Source: JBBQVS01 sp038211295 (GTDB taxonomy: Bacteria; Chloroflexota; Ktedonobacteria; Ktedonobacterales; Ktedonobacteraceae). From it: 37,939 bases of DNA. Made by a program: the position numbers and the translations under genes. The DNA lies in the NCBI GenBank assembly GCA_038211295.1, contig JBBQVS010000034.1, forward strand, positions 1-37,939, in the 5' to 3' direction. The notes below the pieces were generated by a model, which worked only from the letters and a program-made list of their open reading frames with translations, made no database searches and was not told the origin of the DNA. Of this stretch, positions 23,283 to 30,714 are shown piece by piece. How positions within the stretch are numbered: the first letter of the stretch is position 1; every line of letters starts with the position of its first letter.

Positions 23283-25193
23283 TTACACCACTTGCTCTAC
23301 TACGGCTCGGCCTGTGAACTGGCTATTGTACAGGTCGGCATAGAAGCCATGCTTCGCGAGCAGTTCTTCGTGTGTTCCCTTCTCTACGATTGTGCCATGA
23401 TTCATCACCAGAATCAGGTCGGCGTCACGAATGGTGGAGAGCCGATGAGCAATCACGAAACTTGTTCTACCCTTCATGAGTTCCGCCATAGCTTTTTGAA
23501 TCTGCATCTCGGTTCTGGTGTCAACACTGCTGGTTGCTTCATCGAGAATGAGAATTTCTGGATCTGCTAGAAACGCACGCGCGATGGTTAGAAGTTGCCT
23601 TTGACCAGATGAGATGTTGCTTGCCTCCTCATTGAGAATTGTGTTATAGCCCTCTGGCAGTGTTCTAACAAAATGGTCGGCATTCGCTGCCAGAGCTGCT
23701 TGACTAATCTCCTCCTCTGTAGCTTGTTCGCGACCATAGGCGATATTCTCGCGAATGGTTCCGTTGAAGAGCCAGGTATCTTGCAGCACCATACCAAACA
23801 GGCGGCGCAACGCCTCGCGCTTAATCGTCGTGATTGGCACGCCATCCACAAGAATCGCGCCGCCATTTACCTCGTAGAAGCGCATCAACAGGTTGACCAG
23901 AGTTGTTTTACCCGCACCCGTTGGCCCAACAATCGCAACCATCTGGCCCGGTTTGACGGTGATGTTCATGTCTTCCATGAGAATCGCGTTTTCTTGATAG
24001 CCAAACCGAACGTGCTGGAACTCAACCGCCCCCTCTGGATGGTCGATTGTAAGTGTGGATGCTACCTCTGGAACCTCTTCCTGTTCATCGAGCAACTCAA
24101 AGATACGCTCTGCCGATGCCAGGGCCGATTGAATAACGTTGGCAAAGTTTGCAAGTTGGGTAATAGGTTGGGTAAACTGTTGAGCATATTGAATGAATGC
24201 CTGTACATCTCCAATCGCAAGGCTACCCTGTGTGACGAGAATGCTTCCAACCACCGCGACAAACACGTAGCCGAGGTTGCCGATAAAGCGCATAAGCGGC
24301 ATAATTGTGCCTGAGACAAACTGCGCTCGCCATCCGGAAGCGTATAGCTGCTCGTTATGCTTGTCGAACTCTTGAATAGAGGGTTCTTCGCGCCCGAACG
24401 CTTTTACAATTTTGTGACCTGTGTACATCTCTTCGACATGACCGTTGAGTTCGCCCAGTGCTTTTTGTTGACCTCTAAAGTAGTTTTGCGAACGTTTGGC
24501 AATGCCAATTGTGACGATCAGGCTCAACGGAATTGTCAGCAGGACAACCACGCTGAGAATTGGGCTGATGGTGAGCATCAGCACGATCACGCCTATAAGT
24601 GTCACCACCGAGGTAATAAATTGAGTAACACTTTGTTGCAAGGTAGTGCTCAGATTATCCATATCGTTAAGCGCACGACTCATAACCTCGCCATGTGTAT
24701 GCGTGTCGAAGTAGCGCAAGGGAAGACGGGAAAGTTTTTCGTCTATCTGCTTACGTAGTTGATACAGCGTTTTTTGCGCGACACCCGCCATCACGTACTG
24801 CTGAATGTAGATGAAGATAGAGCTAATGACGTACAAGCCTAGCAATATCAGCAATACTGTCGCGATATATCCGAAGTCAATTGCGGGCGCGGTCTGATGA
24901 GTGAACGTCGCTCGATACCGTGCGATCAGGCCCTCAAACAATTTGGTTGTCGCAAGTCCCAATATTTTGGGGCCAACAACGTTGAACGCCGTTCCTATGA
25001 TTGCGGTGAACAAGACCACTGTTAGGAGATATTTCTGCGGGCTGAAGTAGCCAAGCAGGCGTCTAAGCGTGCCTTGAAGATTTTTAGGTTTCTCTACAGG
25101 TCTGCCCATTGCGCCCCAACCGCCTCGTCCCATTGGGCCGCCGGGGCCTTGTTCTGGTGTACTGGGTCGTTTTTCTCTACGCTCTACGCTCAT
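23283..25193 (-). CDS. ABC exporter subunit with canonical catalytic glutamate
   Basis: A 636-residue half-transporter: six membrane helices, then a nucleotide-binding domain. Walker A is GPTGAGKTT, Walker B ILILDEATSSVD with the catalytic glutamate, and the switch histidine is in IAHRLST. The signature is degenerate, ISSGQRQ in place of LSGGQ. Together with its upstream partner it should form a heterodimer with one normal and one weak ATP site, as in TM287/288, BmrCD and LmrCD. It overlaps the partner gene by four bases (ATGA). A polar Gly/Pro-rich N-terminus of about 50 residues precedes the first helix. Drug, lipid or peptide export is plausible; substrate unknown. Confidence 0.92.
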   Translation of the reverse strand: MSVERREKRPSTPEQGPGGPMGRGGWGAMGRPVEKPKNLQGTLRRLLGYFSPQKYLLTVVLFTAIIGTAFNVVGPKILGLATTKLFEGLIARYRATFTHQTAPAIDFGYIATVLLILLGLYVISSIFIYIQQYVMAGVAQKTLYQLRKQIDEKLSRLPLRYFDTHTHGEVMSRALNDMDNLSTTLQQSVTQFITSVVTLIGVIVLMLTISPILSVVVLLTIPLSLIVTIGIAKRSQNYFRGQQKALGELNGHVEEMYTGHKIVKAFGREEPSIQEFDKHNEQLYASGWRAQFVSGTIMPLMRFIGNLGYVFVAVVGSILVTQGSLAIGDVQAFIQYAQQFTQPITQLANFANVIQSALASAERIFELLDEQEEVPEVASTLTIDHPEGAVEFQHVRFGYQENAILMEDMNITVKPGQMVAIVGPTGAGKTTLVNLLMRFYEVNGGAILVDGVPITTIKREALRRLFGMVLQDTWLFNGTIRENIAYGREQATEEEISQAALAANADHFVRTLPEGYNTILNEEASNISSGQRQLLTIARAFLADPEILILDEATSSVDTRTEMQIQKAMAELMKGRTSFVIAHRLSTIRDADLILVMNHGTIVEKGTHEELLAKHGFYADLYNSQFTGRAVVEQVV

Positions 25194-26929
25194 ACTCTTT
25201 CCTCTACCATTTCTTCGACTGAAAGCTGGGAGGACACGATATCTCGGTAGACCCCACAGGTGTTCATCAATACTCTATGGGTGCCAATGCCGACAATGCG
25301 CCCCTCGTCTAAGACAATAATCTGGTCTGCGTCCATGATCGTGCTTACGCGTTGCGAGACGATCAGCACGGTTGACGCTCGTGTTTCCTGTTTGAGTGCG
25401 GCGCGTAGTTGGGCATCGGTCTTCATGTCCAGGGCGGAAAAGCTGTCGTCAAAAAGGTACAGTTCGGGTTTTCGCACCAGGGCGCGGGCGATAGAAAGAC
25501 GCTGTTTTTGCCCACCAGAAATGTTTGTGCCACCCTGAGCGATTACCGCATCAAACTCACCGGCCATGTCTGCGATAAAATTGCTTGCCTGTGCAACCGT
25601 CGCGGCGTGTCGCACCTCTGCCTCGGTGGCGTCCTCTTTGCCGTAACGGATGTTCTCGGTGATTGTGCCAGAAAACAGCACCGTTTTTTGTGGCACCAGG
25701 CTCATTTTCGCGCGTAGGTATTCTTGTGCCAGATCGCGCACATCCACGCCATCGACGAGAATATGTCCACTGTCGACGTCATAAAAGCGGGGAATCAGGC
25801 TTACCAACGTCGATTTGCCCGAACCTGTGCCACCGATAATGGCTGTCACCTTGCCGGGAGTCGCTTGAAACGAAATGTTGGAAAGGGCGGGCTTTTCCGC
25901 GCCGGGATAGCTGAAGGTGACGTTTTGGAACTCCAGATAGCCGCTTTGCGTATCAGCGTGCTTTACCTGTTCCGCATCTACAATATTTGGTTCAACCGCG
26001 AGTACCTCGTTAATTCTGTCAGCAGAGGCGGCGGCACGTGGCAACATAATAAACATCATTGAGAGCATGAGAAGTGCGAAAAGAATTTGCATCGCATACT
26101 GCAAAAAGGCAATCAACGCGCCCACTTGCATCGCGCCAGCATTGATACGCTGTGCGCCAAACCAGAGGATGGCGACACTGGACAGGTTAAGTACCAGCAT
26201 CATAATCGGCATCAAGAATGCCATGAGCCTGTTCACACGAATGCTGACATTGGTCAAATCCAGGTTTGCATCGTCGAAACGTCGCTCTTCGTGCTTCTGG
26301 CGGTTAAACGCCCGCACGACACGCACGCCTGTCAGACCTTCATCAAGTACAAGGTTCAGACTATCGAGCTTCACCTGTATCACGCGAAAGAGTGGAATTG
26401 CTCGGCTCATCAAGAGAAGGATAATGCCGACCAGAAGTGGAATGGCTACAACGAGAATCCAGGAGAGCTGAGCATCCTGATTGATCGCCAGAATAACGCC
26501 TGCGACCAGCGTTATAGGGGCCGTGATGACCATGTTGAGTATGAGAATCATCACTTGCTGCACCTGTGTTGTGTCGTTGGTGGTACGTGTGATGAGCGAG
26601 GACGTGCTTACAATGTCAAACTCGCGCTGCGAGAAATGGGTTACGTGCGTAAATATTTTCGCACGGACAATTTTGCCGAAGCCGCTTGCCACCTGTGAAG
26701 AAAAGAAGACGCCAACAACGGCGGCGGTTGTTCCCACAAGTGTAACCAGCAGCATGAGACCGCCAATCTGCCAGATATAGCCAGTGTTATTTTTGGCGAT
26801 GCCGTTGTCGACGATATCCGCCATTAAATTTGGTAGATACAGATTCGACAGTGCTTGTACGGCGGCGAGTACAAGTATAAGCACGAGCGTCGCCCGATAC
26901 GGTTTCATGAACCGCAACAATTTAATCAT
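25190..26929 (-). CDS. ABC exporter subunit with degenerate ATP-site residues
   Basis: The 579-residue partner of the downstream exporter gene: six helices and an ATPase domain. Walker A is GGTGSGKST and the signature is a normal ISGGQKQ. Walker B reads LYLFDDSFSALD, with aspartate where the catalytic glutamate should be, and the switch region is SQRVST, with glutamine for histidine. These are the classical changes of the non-catalytic half of heterodimeric exporters. I start at ATG 26929, which overlaps the TetR stop codon (ATGATTAA) and has GGAGAG nine bases upstream; a longer frame from 26980 would run deep into the TetR gene. It is the second gene of a three-gene operon. Confidence 0.9.
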   Translation of the reverse strand: MIKLLRFMKPYRATLVLILVLAAVQALSNLYLPNLMADIVDNGIAKNNTGYIWQIGGLMLLVTLVGTTAAVVGVFFSSQVASGFGKIVRAKIFTHVTHFSQREFDIVSTSSLITRTTNDTTQVQQVMILILNMVITAPITLVAGVILAINQDAQLSWILVVAIPLLVGIILLLMSRAIPLFRVIQVKLDSLNLVLDEGLTGVRVVRAFNRQKHEERRFDDANLDLTNVSIRVNRLMAFLMPIMMLVLNLSSVAILWFGAQRINAGAMQVGALIAFLQYAMQILFALLMLSMMFIMLPRAAASADRINEVLAVEPNIVDAEQVKHADTQSGYLEFQNVTFSYPGAEKPALSNISFQATPGKVTAIIGGTGSGKSTLVSLIPRFYDVDSGHILVDGVDVRDLAQEYLRAKMSLVPQKTVLFSGTITENIRYGKEDATEAEVRHAATVAQASNFIADMAGEFDAVIAQGGTNISGGQKQRLSIARALVRKPELYLFDDSFSALDMKTDAQLRAALKQETRASTVLIVSQRVSTIMDADQIIVLDEGRIVGIGTHRVLMNTCGVYRDIVSSQLSVEEMVEERV

Positions 26930-27629
26930 GCTTTTTCTCTCCATTCGAGATACAGTCAACCGCAGGAGCCAAAGCTCCATGTAGTATCAATTTGATGATT
27001 TGCTCCTGCGTGTGTTCTACTGCTAAAACGCGTCCTTCGGTACTCTCCATCATTTGTTGCAGCAATGGAAGCGAGAGAACGTGGTACATACACAGACTTC
27101 TTATGTTAAAGAGAAGCAAAAGGGGATCAAGGTCTACTCTAATAAGGTCAGCTTTTTGTGCTCGCCGAACGAAGTCAACAATTGCTCTCCCTGTGCCGTT
27201 CTCTTCTGGTTTACGCCGAAATGAGGTGAAGGTATGCCATCCTTCGGCGGCTTCCCAGGCGAGCATACGCACCATGTGAGGATTATTCACGAGCCTGCTA
27301 ATATTCCATTTGATGAGCATTTTCAGAAATGCTTCTACCGTCTTTCTATCAAGTTGCGTTGCTGCATTTTGCATAAAAGAGGTCAATATAGGCTCAAGTT
27401 GTCCCTGAAATTGCTCTCGTGAACGCAACACAATCTCACGGTAGAGGCCAAGTTTGTCGCCAAAGTAGTGAAAAATCAGGCTTTTATTATACCCTGCTGC
27501 CGCCGCAATGGCATCGACACGCGCTCCATCAAAGCCGTTCTGCGCGAATATTGTCTCGGCTGCATCTAAAATCGCCTGACGTGCAACCTCGGCATCACGC
27601 TCACGCTTGATAGGAACATCGCTTACCAT
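26922..27629 (-). CDS. TetR/AcrR-family regulator
   Basis: A 235-residue regulator and first gene of the exporter operon. Residues ~10-60 are the TetR DNA-binding domain: RQAILDAAETIFAQNGFDGA, VDAIAAAAGYNKSLIFHYFG and DKLGLYREIV. The rest is the variable ligand-binding helical domain. AAAGGA lies seven bases before the ATG. The promoter and a 12-bp palindrome directly upstream suggest autorepression, released when a compound exported by the following transporter binds. The ligand is unknown. Confidence 0.93.
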   Translation of the reverse strand: MVSDVPIKRERDAEVARQAILDAAETIFAQNGFDGARVDAIAAAAGYNKSLIFHYFGDKLGLYREIVLRSREQFQGQLEPILTSFMQNAATQLDRKTVEAFLKMLIKWNISRLVNNPHMVRMLAWEAAEGWHTFTSFRRKPEENGTGRAIVDFVRRAQKADLIRVDLDPLLLLFNIRSLCMYHVLSLPLLQQMMESTEGRVLAVEHTQEQIIKLILHGALAPAVDCISNGEKKHD

Positions 27630-27659
27630 GACAGTCCTTTCCCTCTGTTTTGTATATAA

Positions 27660-27671
27660 CTAACTAGTTAG
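27660..27671 (-). promoter_or_regulatory. TetR operator candidate
   Basis: CTAACTAGTTAG is a perfect 12-base palindrome lying immediately downstream of the -10 box, over the expected transcription start. Binding there would block the promoter. TetR-family operators often have such short symmetric AT-rich forms. Confidence 0.6.
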
Positions 27672-27700
27672 ATAGTAACAGAGAAGCGGGAAAATGTCAA
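27672..27700 (-). promoter_or_regulatory. Promoter of the TetR-ABC exporter operon
   Basis: On the minus strand TTGACA (27700-27695) and TACTAT (27677-27672) are exactly 17 bases apart. The expected start falls within the adjacent palindrome, about 35 bases before the TetR ATG. Confidence 0.75.
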
Positions 27701-27773
27701 GGAAATAGGGAGAGTATGATATAGCTGAAAGGTAAAAGGGAGAACAGCGTGTGTGAGAGCATGGTGTGTGTGT

Positions 27774-27812
27774 GAGGGAGCATGGCGCGGGCAAGCCGCG
27801 CCACTACTATAT
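27774..27812. repeat. REP-like palindromic repeat, copy A
   Basis: GAGGGAGCAT is followed by GGCGCGG-GCAAG-CCGCGCC (7-bp stem) and ACTACTAT. Apart from a missing AGTAGT on the left and the loss of the right-hand GCTCCC, it matches the inverted form of the element at 30287-30333. It lies beyond the 3' end of the GH31 gene. Confidence 0.6.
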
Positions 27813-27829
27813 AACAGGGATTGCCGCTT

Positions 27830-27847
27830 GCGCGGCTTGTCTGCGCC
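27830..27847. repeat. REP-like repeat core, degraded copy
   Basis: Read on the minus strand, GGCGCAGACAAGCCGCGC differs at two of 18 positions from the core of copy A, 30 bases away. It is followed, on the plus strand, by ATATATATTTTTTATT. It may be a decayed neighbour copy. Confidence 0.4.
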
Positions 27848-27880
27848 ATATATATTTTTTATTGCAAGAGTTCTATTTTC

Positions 27881-30196
27881 TTACCACGTTACTGTAACGT
27901 TTCCTTGTCCTGCTGATACACGCTTTTGAAGTGTGTGTTCGCCGCTTTTTACAATAACCTCGTAGGTGGTGCGCGGAGGGTGGTAGTTGTCGTGTTGCTC
28001 TTCTATGTCTACTGTCACTTGCTCGCCCGCTATTTGGCAGGTGATGACTGTGGAAGCGAACGCGCCACGCTGATAGGCCATACTGTTGCCATCGTCCTCG
28101 TATAAGGTGACGGTGGCTTTTCCCTCGTTAACCATGTAACAGGTTAGCGTCATCGGGTCGGTTTCGTGTTGCCCGATGAACTGCATCATTGGCCCACTGG
28201 CGAGGATGCTATTCCCGCGCACGAAAAGAGGCCACTGGTCGAGTGGTGCCGCGATCTCATATGCCTTGCCCCCCTGATAGTGCGTGCCATTCCAGTAGTT
28301 CACCCATGTCCCCTGTGGTAGGTAGACCTGACGACTCTTCGCGCCTTCCGTTGTAATGGGAGCTGTGAGCAACGACTCGCCAACGAGAAAAGCGTCCTCC
28401 ACGTCGTATACCGCTTGTTCTTGCCAGTAGTGGTAAAAGATGGGTCGGATAATTGGTGTCCCGTTGACCGAGGCTTCGTGAAAGACGTTATAGAGATAGG
28501 GCAAGAGCCGATAGCGTTGCTCGATAGCTTTGCGGTACGCGCTTTCGTATGGCTCACCAAAGGCCCACGGCTCCTGCGGCACGTTGCCGGTGGCGTTGTG
28601 ATTCCAGCACAGCGGCAGGAACGCGCCAAGTTGGGCGAAGCGTACCAGCAATTCTCCGGTGCAGTTTTCCCAGAACCCACCGATGTTCGCGCACATGAAC
28701 GGTTGCCCACTGATGCCCATGTTCAAACACATGCGTATCGCGAGCGAAATGTGTTCCCACCAGCTCGAATTGTCGCCCGTCCAGGTCGCGGAATACCGTT
28801 GGATGCCAGCAGTGCCAGAGCGTGACAGGACGAACGGCCGTTTATCGGGCGCGAACCTTTGCGTTCCTTCGCGCATGGCACGCGCCATCTGTAGCCCATA
28901 AGCGTTGTGAAAAAACTTGTGGAGGATTGGTGGCCCGTCCGGGCCTGTGATGTTTTCGCCACTCGCGATATGCATAACATCATCGCTAAACGTCTTTTGC
29001 GTGCGTTTATTGTACTTCTTCTCAATCATCGTCGCCTGTGAGGGTTCGTTCATATCGTTCCAACTGCCCGCAATGCCCTGTTGTAGAAAGCCGTGAAAGA
29101 GGTCGCCCCACCATTTTCGCACGTCTGAACGCGAGAAGTCCGCGAAATTACAATCGTCAGGCCAGGCTGTACCCATGAAAAGATCACCGCCCTGCTTGCG
29201 ACAAAGGTAGCCGTGTGCTAGTCCCTGCTGATAGACAACGTAGTCGCGATCAGCTTTGATGCCGGGATTGATGACGGGAATCAGATGAAAGCCTTGCTCT
29301 AGCATGTCCTGATTCAGTTTCGTCGGATCGGGAAATGTTTTAGTGTTCCATGTGAAGGTGCGGAAGCCGTCCATGTGGTCGATGTCGAGCCAGAGTGACT
29401 CACACGCATGGTTGCGTTCGCGAAACTGTGTCGTTATCGCGCGTACCTCCTGATCGGTAAAGTAGCTCCAACGGCCCTGATGATGGCCCAATGCCCAGCG
29501 TGGCGGCATGGGCATCCGACCCGTAAGGTCGGTGTATTGACGTAGCACGTCCGCAGGCGTCGGGCCTGCGAAGAAATAAAAGGTCAGGCTATCACCCTGA
29601 ACGGTGATTTGTACTTGTGTCGCGTTAGAGTGGCCCATGTCCATCTCGGTATTGCCAGTGTGATCGACAAGGAGACCAGTGGCGTTGCCTGTTGTCGGGG
29701 AAATACTGAGGAAAAAGGGAATTTCGCTATACATTCTTCCTGTCTGTGGCCCGTGACCCATGTCCGGATCCCAGTTCCACAACGGCAGAAACTCGCCGCG
29801 CTTGTTCATCGCTTTTGTGTGCTCGCCAAAGCCGTAGAAGTTTTCGTGTTCGGGCAACGCGCGAGTCCAGCGCAGCTGATTGTCGCTATACGCGAAGCCT
29901 TGAAAGTACGGGGCGAGCAGGGATTGGGCCTCTGAGTCGTGTTGTGTGGGCCACGTCTCGTCGCCCGTCGCAACAATCCAGGAGTGATAGGGAAGTGTTC
30001 CCTCTCGCTCATCGACGAGCTGAAAACGCAATCCTTCGGGATAAGCGGTATGAAGAAAACGGACGCGCACGATTTCATCCCCCAGCAGTGAACCCGCAAA
30101 CAGGCACGCACTCGTTTCGGGCGTCTCGCCGTTGAGCCAGATATATTCCTGCGCTTCGTTTCCATTGTAGTGTACCGGTTGTGTCGCGGTAAACAT
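27881..30196 (-). CDS. Glycoside hydrolase family 31 alpha-glucosidase
   Basis: A 771-residue GH31 enzyme, which releases alpha-linked glucose or xylose from oligosaccharides with retention of configuration. The nucleophile aspartate is in GSWNDMNEPS and the acid/base aspartate in TWTGDNSSWW. ENFYGFGEHTKAMNK near the N-terminus and WLDIDHMDGFRTFTWN belong to the substrate pocket. No signal peptide is seen, so it is probably cytoplasmic. The frame is open 50 codons further, through a repeat, but ATG 30196 with AAAGAGGG ten bases before it gives the conventional N-terminus. It stands alone. The remnants next to it include a possible GH15 enzyme and a regulator, hinting at a once larger sugar cluster. 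Confidence 0.93.
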   Translation of the reverse strand: MFTATQPVHYNGNEAQEYIWLNGETPETSACLFAGSLLGDEIVRVRFLHTAYPEGLRFQLVDEREGTLPYHSWIVATGDETWPTQHDSEAQSLLAPYFQGFAYSDNQLRWTRALPEHENFYGFGEHTKAMNKRGEFLPLWNWDPDMGHGPQTGRMYSEIPFFLSISPTTGNATGLLVDHTGNTEMDMGHSNATQVQITVQGDSLTFYFFAGPTPADVLRQYTDLTGRMPMPPRWALGHHQGRWSYFTDQEVRAITTQFRERNHACESLWLDIDHMDGFRTFTWNTKTFPDPTKLNQDMLEQGFHLIPVINPGIKADRDYVVYQQGLAHGYLCRKQGGDLFMGTAWPDDCNFADFSRSDVRKWWGDLFHGFLQQGIAGSWNDMNEPSQATMIEKKYNKRTQKTFSDDVMHIASGENITGPDGPPILHKFFHNAYGLQMARAMREGTQRFAPDKRPFVLSRSGTAGIQRYSATWTGDNSSWWEHISLAIRMCLNMGISGQPFMCANIGGFWENCTGELLVRFAQLGAFLPLCWNHNATGNVPQEPWAFGEPYESAYRKAIEQRYRLLPYLYNVFHEASVNGTPIIRPIFYHYWQEQAVYDVEDAFLVGESLLTAPITTEGAKSRQVYLPQGTWVNYWNGTHYQGGKAYEIAAPLDQWPLFVRGNSILASGPMMQFIGQHETDPMTLTCYMVNEGKATVTLYEDDGNSMAYQRGAFASTVITCQIAGEQVTVDIEEQHDNYHPPRTTYEVIVKSGEHTLQKRVSAGQGNVTVTW

Positions 30197-30286
30197 GCAG
30201 TTGTAGCCCTCTTTCGATAAGTAGATTCTGTTTTGGGTACGTATCGCATCTGAGAAAGGTTTCGGGGTACGGTGAAGAGAATGTGA

Positions 30287-30333
30287 GGGAGCATAGTAGT
30301 GGCGCGACTTGCCCGTGCCACTACTATGCTCCC
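30287..30333. repeat. REP-like palindromic repeat, copy B (17-bp perfect stem)
   Basis: Bases 30287-30303 pair perfectly with 30317-30333; a wobble and two more pairs extend the stem inwards. The sequence GGGAGCATAGTAGTGGC and its complement surround GCGACTTGCCCGT. Its inverse closely matches copy A on the far side of the GH31 gene. The stop codon of a LuxR-type fragment lies inside its right arm. Confidence 0.65.
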
Positions 30334-30529
30334 ACCCGCACCTCAAAACGTTCCAAGAGGTTAGTTGGAGCCAATTGTTTTGTCATGAAGTGGTGCGCGT
30401 AGGTAGCGAGTTGGCTTCTATTGGTCGCGTTCAACTTGCGTGAGAGGTGTTTGAGGTGCATTTTGATAGTGTTTTCGCTTTTGCCCAGATGTATTGCGAG
30501 TTGGCATTGGTGAGGCCAGAGGGCAACAT
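30324..30529 (-). pseudogene. LuxR/GerE-type helix-turn-helix fragment, frameshifted
   Basis: On the minus strand the frame ending in TAG at 30324-30326 reads QLAIHLGKSENTIKMHLKHL followed by SRKLNATNRSQLATYA, an unmistakable LuxR-type DNA-binding domain. The preceding family residues GLTNA lie in a different frame just before 30503, so one base has been lost there. Upstream the frame is broken by stop codons. No receiver or sensor domain remains. The last codons run into palindromic repeat B. Confidence 0.75.
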
Positions 30530-30530
30530 G

Positions 30531-30713
30531 CTAACCCATAAAGTGGCTCACCCGCGTCATAGTTTGTTTTATTGTATGTTCCGGACGTGCATAGTCAAAG
30601 GTGGGCTGGCAGAGCATTGTGAAGTGCCACGCCCCCTGCACCACGTGTACCTGTCGGATCAGTTGATGCCGCCACGGTTCGTCGCGATCATTCTCAAAAC
30701 GCAGAGAGTGTGG
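30531..30713 (-). pseudogene. Probable GH15 (glucoamylase-like) fragment
   Basis: A minus-strand frame directly after the Ser/Thr kinase stop codon reads PHSLRFENDRDEPWRHQLIR and QVHVVQGAWHFTMLCQPTFD followed by YARPEH. This resembles the part of GH15 proteins near (L/I)-V-R-x-V-x-x-V-x-G ... P-x-F-D-Y-A-R. It has no start codon and ends at a TAG at 30531. It appears to be a short internal piece of a lost gene. The identification is by memory of the family pattern. Confidence 0.45.
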
Positions 30714-30714
30714 C

